A DNA stretch of 64,000 bases, from assembly GCA_002205965.3 (NCBI GenBank), contig NADL03000689.1:806001-870000 (forward strand), given 5' to 3'. Under the pieces are notes generated by a model, which worked only from the letters and a program-made list of their open reading frames with translations, made no database searches and was not told the DNA's origin. Positions 36,265-44,293 of the stretch are shown here, piece after piece. The DNA comes from Kappaphycus alvarezii (Eukaryota > Rhodophyta > Florideophyceae > Gigartinales > Solieriaceae). Positions within the stretch are counted from its first letter, which is position 1; each line of letters starts with the position of its first letter. A program made the position numbers and the translations under genes.

Positions 36265-36954
36265 ATGTTCACCACACCACACATTCAGTCCATCATTACA
36301 TTGCGACACGCCCCTCCCGCCCCGTTCCGCACCACCCATTCACACCTCCCTCCACTCGTCACACCCCAGCACCTCAAGCCAGCCCACAGTTCCGACAACA
36401 CAAGCGTTTCAGCCGTTCCCCACAACTCACGGGCCACCTCCGTTCCACTCTCCGTCACCTCATCCGTGCTAAAATTAGACCCCTTTCTCTACATGTTCAG
36501 CCAGCCAACTTACCCGTTGCTGTCGAGAAGTCGCACCGACCAACATCCTTGTCAGCTGGCGATAACCTATGGTTATTGCAGCATGCTGAATTTGCTGGCT
36601 GTGTCATTGCGGATGATGCGTTATCCGTGCGTGCTGGAGATTACTCGTCCACATTTCACCTCCCGGCGGGTGTGTGTGCTGTGGCTGCTGTGGTGGGGTT
36701 TGCATATGCGACAATAACCTCATTGATGCTATCGCACCGTGCGGTGAGGTCAGTTTCACATACTGTACAGTATGGTATAGCAGCTGCGTTGTTGAGCCGC
36801 GCTAGCCTAGAGGCAGCGATTAAGGTGAAAGATATCTACTCATTAGAGGGGAGGTGGTCCCAGGGAGGGGCCTGGACTCATGCTTGTTGAAAGCAACAGA
36901 ATGTATCCATTTTGGAGAGTGTGAACCTCTTAGAGTGTGAACCTCTTACCAAAG
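36265..36954 (+). other. Gene-like but unassigned stretch
   Basis: The stretch starts like the host genes, with a very C-rich plus strand at 36290-36500. It then holds a plus frame (about 36549-36890) containing a hydrophobic, membrane-like segment (GVCAVAAVVGFAYATITSLM). No in-frame ATG precedes that segment, and the frame runs into a TACTGTACAGTA word at 36761-36773. It may be a decayed gene, or an exon of a gene whose first exon lies in the C-rich part. A 15-bp tandem duplication of GTGTGAACCTCTTA-like sequence lies at about 36918-36949. I do not recognise a family. Confidence 0.22.
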
Positions 36955-37366
36955 GTACATACTGTACTGTACGTCGGCTATGTACCTGAGCAGCGTATTA
37001 CAGTATACAGTACTTTGCAGTATCTCGCTCATCTTTGGGCATTGTTTGCGTATAGGACCATTCGGTCCAGATCCAATGGAATCTCGATGCACAGTGGTAC
37101 AGTACTGTACAACATCCCGCCTTTGAATGGCCTCCACTGTAAAGTAAAGGAGCCATTCTTTTTGATAAAACATCTGCAGGGTATTCGACATGCAAAAAAT
37201 ACTTTGTCATGCCAATTACAGTAAACAACAGAAACTTCAAAGGCTTACAGTAAAACCTTGCACTGTGTAAATTGATCACAAATCCAAACGACTTCCCTTT
37301 CAATCTAGACTGCCCGACGACGAAACGTTGCAACAGTACAGTACGCGTACAGTACTGTGCTGTACA
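36955..37366. repeat. TACTGTACAGTA clusters upstream of the TIPIN-like gene
   Basis: Three clusters lie within 410 bp: 36955-37020, 37096-37112 (GGTACAGTACTGTACAAC) and 37333-37366 (ACAGTACAGTACGCGTACAG and following). The last ends about 215 bp before the start codon at 37582. The region from 37400 to 37580 is very C-rich. Confidence 0.65.
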
Positions 37367-37581
37367 CTTTTACGTTCCAATCTTTTATTTTGGCGCGAAA
37401 AGACAAACACAAGCACAATCCGCCAAACCGTTTCGCACCAACCCCCGCCAAACCTCACCGTCACCTTTACAACCCACCCCTTCCTCCTCCATCCACCACA
37501 CAGTCTCCCCGTCCCATCCACATTTGCAATCATCCCGTCGTGCCCCTCGCCTCCCCAACCCTTCCCCTCCGACAGACAACA

Positions 37582-38979
37582 ATGCCTCCCACTCTAAACG
37601 AAAACCCCTTCAACCAGCCGCCCGCATCCGCCCCACCCGACACCAACAACCCCTCACAGCCCCCCAAACCGCGTCCCTCCCGCACCACAAAGCCCAAACT
37701 AACCCCCGCTCACTTTACAAATCCCCATGTCATTGCCTCCGCGCTTTCAATCGGCCGTCGTTACGCCGCCCGCCTCGATGCTCAAACCCATGACCCCACC
37801 GCGCTCCTCTCCTCCTTTCTCCACCGCATGTCCCAATGGTCGTCACAAGTCGCACCGCATCTACAACTACCCGACTTTGTCATAGCCGCTCATGCACTGG
37901 GCGGAAACAGAGAGCTCAAGCACTTTCTCGCAAACATTCGCTTGGCAGAGCTTAGGCAAGTCACCGATGCCTGGCGTACGCTTCAGGACGAGAAGAGGGA
38001 CAAGAAGAAGAGAAAGACCATGCTCAAGATTGAGCAACATGACTCTGACCACGGCCAACCAGCACATACACACCCACCTCACCATCCATCACTCCCTTCT
38101 CCCGATCACCCACATGTGCCCATTGCAAACGCCGACGAGATTCATCGAGACACATCCCACACCGACTACCGTTCGTCCATGATGAAGGATCCGCACGTTT
38201 TGGCCCGCATCGAGCGTAATCGCCAGATGGCCCTTGAAAAGCGACGGGCTGCTAAGAGCAGAAACGCTCTTCACGATGCCCCACTCTCGTCCGTCGTCGA
38301 CAAACAAACCACTCAACCTGGCAAACCGGAGTGTATGGATATTGATCTAAATGATGTTGTCGATCCTCAAGAAGATGTCGACCTTGCTGTATTGGATGAG
38401 ATGGAATTACCTCGCAGCCCAATCGCGCACCCTCAACCATGTCCTCAACTCCCCGTCCATAAGTCTATCGACGAGAACAGCCGTTTGCACAAAAAGCAAA
38501 ATACTGACATGGGTGACGGCGGGGGAGCTCTGGACAGTGCGGGGACAGCCTTACGCGATACGACAACCAAAGACAACGGAAAGGCGGGGCAGGCAAATTC
38601 ACCTTCAACCTGTGCCGGTCAGCCGCCACACGAAAAGGATAGCATCGCAAGTGCAGTCGTCAAGACATCTAGTGAGACGGCTGAAGCCGCAACGGAAGGC
38701 AAGACTCGGAGGGACTTGCTCAGGCCAAATATTCAGGCTGCTCCCCTTAAAGGGATGAATCACATGAATGGCAACCAGGCAAGCGACTCACAGGGTATCG
38801 CGAATGAGGCGGACAACGCGGAATCGGGTGAAAACAAGTTGGCCCGTGAGGATGAGAACCGTGCTCCTGCAGCTGCGACTAGCGCGGCCACGTCTTTAAG
38901 CCCTCCCAAAGAAACGGAGGACGACATCGATATGGATATCCTGCAAGAATTCGAGGCCGGTGCTAGTGAAGACTATTAG
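37582..38979 (+). CDS. TIPIN: TIPIN / Swi3 / Csm3-like replication fork protection factor
   Basis: This 465-residue protein is the likely partner of Timeless/Tof1 in the nuclear fork protection complex. Residues about 40-125 form a Swi3 domain: KLTPAHFTNP, then LLSSFLHRMSQWSSQVAPHL, LPDFVIAAHALGGNRELKHF and LANIRLAEL, closely following the pattern HMexWaxxLFPKLxFedFi...LGxkkeVqtcLkriR. Residues 203-228 (DPHVLARIERNRQMALEKRR and following) look like the RPA32-binding helix found in TIPIN, XPA, UNG2 and SMARCAL1. The rest is acidic and low-complexity, ending in a highly acidic tail. The ATG at 37582 (context ACAACAATGC) is preferred; the frame is open further upstream but encodes only Pro-rich sequence. 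The gene is convergent with the sulfotransferase-like gene, only 37 bp away. Confidence 0.85.
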   Translation: MPPTLNENPFNQPPASAPPDTNNPSQPPKPRPSRTTKPKLTPAHFTNPHVIASALSIGRRYAARLDAQTHDPTALLSSFLHRMSQWSSQVAPHLQLPDFVIAAHALGGNRELKHFLANIRLAELRQVTDAWRTLQDEKRDKKKRKTMLKIEQHDSDHGQPAHTHPPHHPSLPSPDHPHVPIANADEIHRDTSHTDYRSSMMKDPHVLARIERNRQMALEKRRAAKSRNALHDAPLSSVVDKQTTQPGKPECMDIDLNDVVDPQEDVDLAVLDEMELPRSPIAHPQPCPQLPVHKSIDENSRLHKKQNTDMGDGGGALDSAGTALRDTTTKDNGKAGQANSPSTCAGQPPHEKDSIASAVVKTSSETAEAATEGKTRRDLLRPNIQAAPLKGMNHMNGNQASDSQGIANEADNAESGENKLAREDENRAPAAATSAATSLSPPKETEDDIDMDILQEFEAGASEDY

Positions 38980-39016
38980 CCCTTTCCCCCTGCCCTTGTC
39001 GGTCTCTGAAACCAGT

Positions 39017-39973
39017 TTACAGTATAACGTGTGGGTCATAGTGAAAATTTTTGAAATCATCCGCATACAACTTGACAGCTTTGTTCATTAGGCGACGAGA
39101 TTGAAAGATGCGCTGTGCCTCTTCCACACTGTGACGCGCAAGGGGATCGGGGGTCTGAAAGAGACGGTTTGTTAATTGCAAACGATGATCCAAATCGTTG
39201 ATATGACGTTGAAAGTCCTCGACCCTTCCGACGAATGAGTAGGCGACCTGACCAAACCCACAGAGTCGAGTCTGGCTTTGAAAGAGCGGGTGAACGTTTT
39301 GCGGACCCTGCCTAGAGAGAAAGGTGAGTAGAAAGGGGAATGAGACTTTCTGTAGCTCATGTGCGTGTTGTGGGATTGAATTTCGGCGCAGCTTTGACAT
39401 GAACGAGCGATACGCGGCGGAGGAAAGCGGGGACGCTGTAGCATTGAGGTAAACGAAAAGGGCGTGTGAGAGCGGGTGGCGAACAAAGAGAAAGCGCAAA
39501 ACGCGGGGCGAGAGAAGCAGTCGTTCCCGATCGCGTATTGAAAACCGGGAAAGCGGGTACATACGAGAGTCGAGGTGCGTGACAATAGCGCGATGATGGG
39601 AATGAAACAAGGGACACAGTACAAAGTGGTTCTCCGGGGACACGAGAAGGCGGGAGACGAGCGGGGAGATGAGCAGGGAGCGGGAGGGTGGACGGGAGTT
39701 GACGGATGCGGACGAGGGCCATGACAGGGTGAGCGGGGGAGGCGGTGGGGGTGGTGGGGGGGGATGAGGCGTTGTCGGAGGGAATGAGGGGTGAGTGGGG
39801 CGAGGGGGGAGCGGGTGGTGTGATGGTGTGCGAGATGTACGGCGGTGGGGGGGTCGATTGGGGCGGCGATTTCGAATTGAAGCGCGGTGGATGGGGGGGG
39901 TGGGGGTGGGGATGGGATGGGTTGTTCGGAGGAGCAGGGCGCTTAGAAGGAGGAGGAGGAGGGGGTGTGGCAT
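39017..39973 (-). CDS. Carbohydrate sulfotransferase-like protein (Sulfotransfer_2 type)
   Basis: This 318-residue protein would be a Golgi enzyme using PAPS to sulfate polysaccharide, a plausible role in red-algal galactan synthesis. Residues 4-15 are a run of Leu, a signal anchor. Residues 20-85 are a Pro-rich stem. The core begins at about 108: HFVLCPLFHSHHRAIVTHLD (116-135) aligns with the 5' PAPS loop (CPxPKVGxTNWK), and LFVRHPLSHALFVYLN (162-177) with the 3' PAPS motif. LCGFGQVAYSFVGRVEDFQR (237-256) and YADDFKNFHYD at the C-terminus match the ends of the family. The catalytic-loop lysine and the serine of the 3' motif are not present, so activity is doubtful. It shares a 480-bp divergent spacer with the next gene. 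Family call fairly sure; function unsure. Confidence 0.7.
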   Translation of the reverse strand: MPHPLLLLLLSALLLRTTHPIPTPTPPIHRASIRNRRPNRPPHRRTSRTPSHHPLPPRPTHPSFPPTTPHPPPPPPPPPPLTLSWPSSASVNSRPPSRSLLISPLVSRLLVSPENHFVLCPLFHSHHRAIVTHLDSRMYPLSRFSIRDRERLLLSPRVLRFLFVRHPLSHALFVYLNATASPLSSAAYRSFMSKLRRNSIPQHAHELQKVSFPFLLTFLSRQGPQNVHPLFQSQTRLCGFGQVAYSFVGRVEDFQRHINDLDHRLQLTNRLFQTPDPLARHSVEEAQRIFQSRRLMNKAVKLYADDFKNFHYDPHVIL

Positions 39974-40453
39974 GGTGCAATGCGGTGCGATGGAAGGGGA
40001 GGCGTTGGCATTTGGGTGGCGGAGTGGCGGGTGAGGAAGAGTCGGTGCCTGTGGATCCGAATAGATCCATGTCGAGTGTTGGTGATGCGTCCATCGACTG
40101 TCTGCATCTTGACGAATTAAAGGGGGTACAATGCTCTGTACTACTGTAATACAGGTTTACACGTGTGCTTTTTTTTGGAGTTGGACTGTACAATAAAACA
40201 GTAAAAACAAACTGTACAGTACTTTGCCATGTGCCTGCCACAAGTGGCAAGCCGAGTATGGTATCTTTGCACATTACTATACTATCTGATCTCCATTCCG
40301 CCAACGACAAAAGGAGCAGCATTCAATGCCCCCCCCCCCCCAACCATCCAGCGAGCGAGCCAACCGCCATCGGAGATCGCCCCATTCAAAACCCAAGCCC
40401 CACCCCCCGCAGCCCCCACCCTCACTCCCCCACACTCCCCCAAACCCCTCACA
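39974..40453. promoter_or_regulatory. Divergent 5' spacer with TACTGTACAG motifs
   Basis: This 480-bp spacer drives the sulfotransferase-like gene to the left and the beta-rich protein gene to the right. Motifs are CTCTGTACTACTGTAATACAG at about 40134-40154, ACTGTACAA at about 40184 and ACTGTACAGTACT at 40211-40223. The left flank is G-rich and the right flank C-rich on the plus strand, so both transcripts have C-rich leaders. A run of 12 C lies near 40328. Confidence 0.5.
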
Positions 40454-41086
40454 ATGTTTCCCTTCACCCTTCCCCCCTCCCCCCAAAACCACCCCACCAA
40501 CTTCCGTCTCGCCCGCGCCTCCCTCCCCCCCCCAAAACTCGCCCGTGCCGCAAATCTCCCCTTCGAGGGTACCCTCTACGACGCCCTCACCGTCTCCAAT
40601 TTTTTAGATCTCGACAAGTACAAGTTTACCGCACAGGTTTCAAAATCAATCCCGTCTAATATACTCTCTAACTTGCTCGATGCAGACCTCCCGGCAAAAC
40701 TTACGCTCTCTGCAAAGGCCGGGACTCTGTGGTTGGACGGGTGCGACTGGAATCCCGTAGGAAAGGCCGCTTTGAATATCCGCTTGCTCGACTTGGGCGC
40801 TTCCGATTCACGTCAGAAGGGATACTTGCGCTTCAAGGCCTCTGCAAGGACAAATGGCAAGCGTGATCATGGCTTTGAGATTGACAGAAAGGTTCAGTTG
40901 TTCAATATGACTTCCACTACGCTTTATGGCAACGTCCTGTACAAGACAACAAACAAGTCGGATGGCGAATGGAAGACCACAAGTTCGTTTGGAGTTCACC
41001 AGGATTTCAAACTCGCCGGCATCAAGTTTGCAGCAAGGTTCGGCCTTACCCCAGAGGGTGATTTCGTTTACGATCTACGACTCTAA
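40454..41086 (+). CDS. Small beta-strand-rich protein, candidate plastid outer-envelope barrel
   Basis: This 210-residue protein has a basic, Pro- and Ser-rich N-terminus (about 1-35), then alternating short polar/hydrophobic strands. Examples are KYKFTAQV, AKLTLSAKAGTLWLD, AALNIRLLDLG, GYLRFKASAR, TTLYGNVLYKTT, KTTSSFGVHQDFKLAGIKFA and ARFGLTPEGDFVYDLRL. The strand pattern and the aromatic-plus-Leu end (VYDLRL) recall chloroplast outer-envelope channel proteins such as OEP21 or OEP24, but I see no convincing sequence identity. The ATG at 40454 (context TCACAATG) is preferred to the in-frame ATG at 40229, because the upstream part is a C-rich leader encoding only Pro, Ala and Thr. Function is unknown. 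Confidence 0.6.
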   Translation: MFPFTLPPSPQNHPTNFRLARASLPPPKLARAANLPFEGTLYDALTVSNFLDLDKYKFTAQVSKSIPSNILSNLLDADLPAKLTLSAKAGTLWLDGCDWNPVGKAALNIRLLDLGASDSRQKGYLRFKASARTNGKRDHGFEIDRKVQLFNMTSTTLYGNVLYKTTNKSDGEWKTTSSFGVHQDFKLAGIKFAARFGLTPEGDFVYDLRL

Positions 41087-41275
41087 ATCTTCAGCCTTAG
41101 GTACACGGCAAGCGGCGCTGAGTGTGCCTGTTTGCCATAGTAACAAAGACCCAACATACGCAATTTGCAACTGTGCCTAGTCTTTTACTCCTTTGTTGTC
41201 TCCCACCCCTCCAGTAACCTACGCCCTATTTGCATAGTACACAACCTAAATCCTACAGCCTGTTCATTCCCGCTA
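41087..41275. other. Short convergent 3' spacer
   Basis: This 189-bp spacer lies between the stop codons of the beta-rich gene and the hAT-derived gene. It has no palindrome array and no recognisable element. Confidence 0.4.
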
Positions 41276-44200
41276 CTACATTCCCTGCCCCCCTACCCGA
41301 CATTCCTTGAGTATCAAATTCCACCGTACCATTCGTTCCTTTTCAATTCCTCCTGCGTCCTTTCCTCTCTCATCCCCCATCCCTCCATGTGCATTCTGCT
41401 CTGCAATGTACTGCACTACTGGGAAGCCCGTCGTCGGTGCCCCCAGGATTTTCAATGCCAACGCGCACAGGTCTGGTGCCACGTTCCCATGTTTCTCCCA
41501 CCATCGTTTAGGATCCTCTGTCTCCCTCACATCGTGAAACATCTCTGGTGCCGCAAACACCCCTGTTCTTCTGTGGAACGCCTGCAATTGCTCCAAAGCT
41601 CTATCTAATCCAAATGAAGTGCATGTACCATAATGTCGATGCAGAAACGATACAGCTCGTCTCCATGCCTCCTCGATCGATATCACTTTGGTGGTTCCCA
41701 GCTCCCCGTTGGGATTAAGGAGCGCAGCCAAATAGCAAACGTCAACTATGACTGGCGGAACCCCATTCCCACCTTTTCCGAGCAGCCGTTGCATTGTGTG
41801 GGCCCTTAATAATCGCATATCATTTTCAAAGTCCGTCATCTTGTCTGTGTACAACTCACACAATGTTCGTAAGCAGTCGGGTAGCATGTGTGCGATGGAG
41901 CGATTTCGAAACGGATCATTATCTTGAAATACGTCCTCCGAGATCTGGCTGGCTGGAGATAACCCCCTCCCCTTGCCATCAGATACACGGGGCGAACTGT
42001 ACAAGGCTATTAGGTTGGCCAACGGCGTCATCACTGATATAAAAACCTTGAGCTCGTTGATGTATGGTATCGAGAGTACAAGACCTGTTACTTCTTGACA
42101 CAACTGCACGCTTCCCGTATTCTCCTCAGTTATCGTGTGCAAAAAGCTTCCCGTTTCCTGCAACCGCTGAGCTTCTTCATGGCTGCTTTGCGTCTGACGC
42201 AGAATCTCGTACGTCTGCAGCGCTGTCTTCAATGCATCCTGACACCTTGGATTTCTCACCGTGTTGGAAATATGCTTGAGGTACCGATTGCATCGCTCCT
42301 TTTCTGCAGCATTACGGCCAAACAACACCACAGCTGCACTTTCACTGTACTTTTCTCTAAAAAACGATGCCAGCAACTTGTTCCTTCTCATGCACCTCAC
42401 AAGAACGGGCACTTGGGCTAGAAGCTCCTGACACAAAATATCCACTTCTCGAGCCACATCGGGGATCCATATGGTGCCCGTATCGCTCTGCCGAATGTCA
42501 CAGAGCTTATCTGTACTGAGATATGGTCTTGCAATGAATATCTGATCAAACTTGAGCTTGCCCTGCGTCCCCTGATCCTCCTGTGCTTTCTCTATGATCG
42601 CCAAAAGATGTGACTGCAAGTCGCCAGCACAATTTTTCGACCCAAGGTACTTGAGCTCGACATCAGCCGTCCATTTAAACACCGAGGCGACCAGACCGGG
42701 ATTAACACTTTCGGTGATTCCATTCGGCTCACTATACGGCCCAGTGGACGTGCGCAAGTCAACAGGTCCAGCACTGTAAGGAAAGTAAATCAACAAATTG
42801 GTTGCGCGGGAATAGGCCTGTCTAGATGCCGACTCACTTTTCAACAGCTGCGTATGAGGGATTGTTTTCCAAAACGATTCCAGTTCTGCACGAGATGGCA
42901 AAATTTTGCCTTGTTTTCCGGTGAGGGCTGCCATATTTTGGCCCAAATTCGCAGCGGCGTCCATCATGCCATTCGGGGCGCCCGTTGCAGCAATAGCCTG
43001 AACCATATCTTGAAACAGGGGCGACCCTACTGCGCCCAAGTCAATGCAATGCCTCGTAAAGAAGCGGACGACAGATGCCGAAACGAGACTCGGGTTGACG
43101 GCATAGCCCTGGGCCATTGGCGTCTGCATAAACGCGCCGTTCCCAGCCGTCTTGGCGGCCTCGGATCGTCCGGCCTCCGACTTGAGGGCAGTGTTCTTCT
43201 TCACCTTGGAGTCGGTAGCCTTGCCATCCTTCTTTACACGTTTGCCATCCGGTGTATATTTGGTGCCGCGTAAAACAACTTTCATAGATTCGGGACATGC
43301 GCAACTGACGGACAACAAATGCCTGAGCAGCAAGGTAGAGTTTTCACTGCGATCGCGAGATACAAAGGGGCAGAAACTGCACTGATTTGCTATGAAATTG
43401 CCCTTATCATCGGTGTGCCTGCGAAAATGCATGAGAGCCGGAGATCGGGGCCGACCCCTCCTGCTCTTTCCAACACCGCCGCCGATACTCGGGGTGTGGG
43501 GTGCTGTAGCAGCGGGAGCGACCGAGGCGGTGGCCGACTGGACGTGAACGGAAGGAATGGGATAGGAGGTTGTGGTAGGTCGAGGCTGTGAGACGGGATA
43601 GGGAGGCGGAGTGGAGCGAGAGACGGCAGCCTTGGAGGACTTGTGTGCGATTTGACGTTGCTTCCTTTGCGGGGTCTTTGATGGATGGAGAGCAGAGGCG
43701 GTGAGAGCCGAGGAGATGGAAGCGGAGGTAGGGAGGGGTTGGGTGAGTGGAGCGGGGGCCATGGGAATGGGGACTGGGTTGGGGGGTGCGGATGCAGCGG
43801 TGGTTGGCGTAAACTGAGGGGTGGGTTGATGATTATGGAGCGACGGGGGTGTAGGTGCAGGGGGGGATTGTAGATGGGGACGGGATTTGTGTTTGGTGGT
43901 GCGTCGTCCATTGAGTGCATTGTTGGCGGCGACGGCGGCGGCGACAGTGGCCGAGGCGGGATCGGTGGAGGGGGAGAAGGGGGAGGTTGATTTGGGAGGG
44001 ATGAAACGAGGACTGGTTGAGTAGTTGGAGATGGCGATGGAGGGGTGACGAACGCCGATGGTGTCTTTGATGTGTTGAGGGGCGGAGCAGGTGCGGAGGA
44101 TGTGACGGGTGAGGTAGGTTGGGTTTTCGGAGCGATCTTTGGAGACAAAGGAACAGAACTGACATTCGTTGCCGACAAAGGCGCCCTTTTCGTCGACGAC

Positions 44201-44293
44201 ACGACGAAAGTAGGCAAAGACGGGGGAACGGGGACGGCCTCTGCGTTTGGAGGTGGGGGATGGTTTTGGGGGGGAGGAGGCGGGGTGATTCAT
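41276..44293 (-). CDS. Domesticated hAT transposase-like protein with two BED-type fingers and AT-hooks
   Basis: This is a 1005-residue intact frame. Two copies of the same module occur: an AT-hook (KRRGRPRSP at 16-24, SRRGRPRSP at 277-285) followed by a BED-like finger (Cys44, Cys47, His64, Cys69 and Cys305, Cys308, His325, Cys331). They are joined by a 200-residue Pro/Ser/Thr linker. The C-terminal 600 residues follow the hAT transposase scaffold, and DPKRWWEKHGNVAPDLCALA (927-946) matches the hAT dimerisation region. The acidic residues expected at the hAT catalytic positions are not evident, no terminal inverted repeats flank the gene, and the frame has no defects. It sits inside a cluster of host genes. 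A DNA-binding regulator or chromatin protein is the likely present role; that is inference. Confidence 0.75.
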   Translation of the reverse strand: MNHPASSPPKPSPTSKRRGRPRSPVFAYFRRVVDEKGAFVGNECQFCSFVSKDRSENPTYLTRHILRTCSAPQHIKDTIGVRHPSIAISNYSTSPRFIPPKSTSPFSPSTDPASATVAAAVAANNALNGRRTTKHKSRPHLQSPPAPTPPSLHNHQPTPQFTPTTAASAPPNPVPIPMAPAPLTQPLPTSASISSALTASALHPSKTPQRKQRQIAHKSSKAAVSRSTPPPYPVSQPRPTTTSYPIPSVHVQSATASVAPAATAPHTPSIGGGVGKSRRGRPRSPALMHFRRHTDDKGNFIANQCSFCPFVSRDRSENSTLLLRHLLSVSCACPESMKVVLRGTKYTPDGKRVKKDGKATDSKVKKNTALKSEAGRSEAAKTAGNGAFMQTPMAQGYAVNPSLVSASVVRFFTRHCIDLGAVGSPLFQDMVQAIAATGAPNGMMDAAANLGQNMAALTGKQGKILPSRAELESFWKTIPHTQLLKSESASRQAYSRATNLLIYFPYSAGPVDLRTSTGPYSEPNGITESVNPGLVASVFKWTADVELKYLGSKNCAGDLQSHLLAIIEKAQEDQGTQGKLKFDQIFIARPYLSTDKLCDIRQSDTGTIWIPDVAREVDILCQELLAQVPVLVRCMRRNKLLASFFREKYSESAAVVLFGRNAAEKERCNRYLKHISNTVRNPRCQDALKTALQTYEILRQTQSSHEEAQRLQETGSFLHTITEENTGSVQLCQEVTGLVLSIPYINELKVFISVMTPLANLIALYSSPRVSDGKGRGLSPASQISEDVFQDNDPFRNRSIAHMLPDCLRTLCELYTDKMTDFENDMRLLRAHTMQRLLGKGGNGVPPVIVDVCYLAALLNPNGELGTTKVISIEEAWRRAVSFLHRHYGTCTSFGLDRALEQLQAFHRRTGVFAAPEMFHDVRETEDPKRWWEKHGNVAPDLCALALKILGAPTTGFPVVQYIAEQNAHGGMGDERGKDAGGIEKERMVRWNLILKECRVGGQGM

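Noticed and set aside
39357-40322. 321-codon minus frame overlapping the sulfotransferase-like gene
   Set aside because: It is the other frame of the C-rich leader and coding region and consists mainly of Pro, Ser and Thr. The 39017-39973 frame carries the family motifs.
43390-44217. 275-codon minus frame in the hAT-derived gene
   Set aside because: It is an out-of-frame shadow of the Pro/Ser-rich linker; the BED fingers are in the 1005-residue frame.
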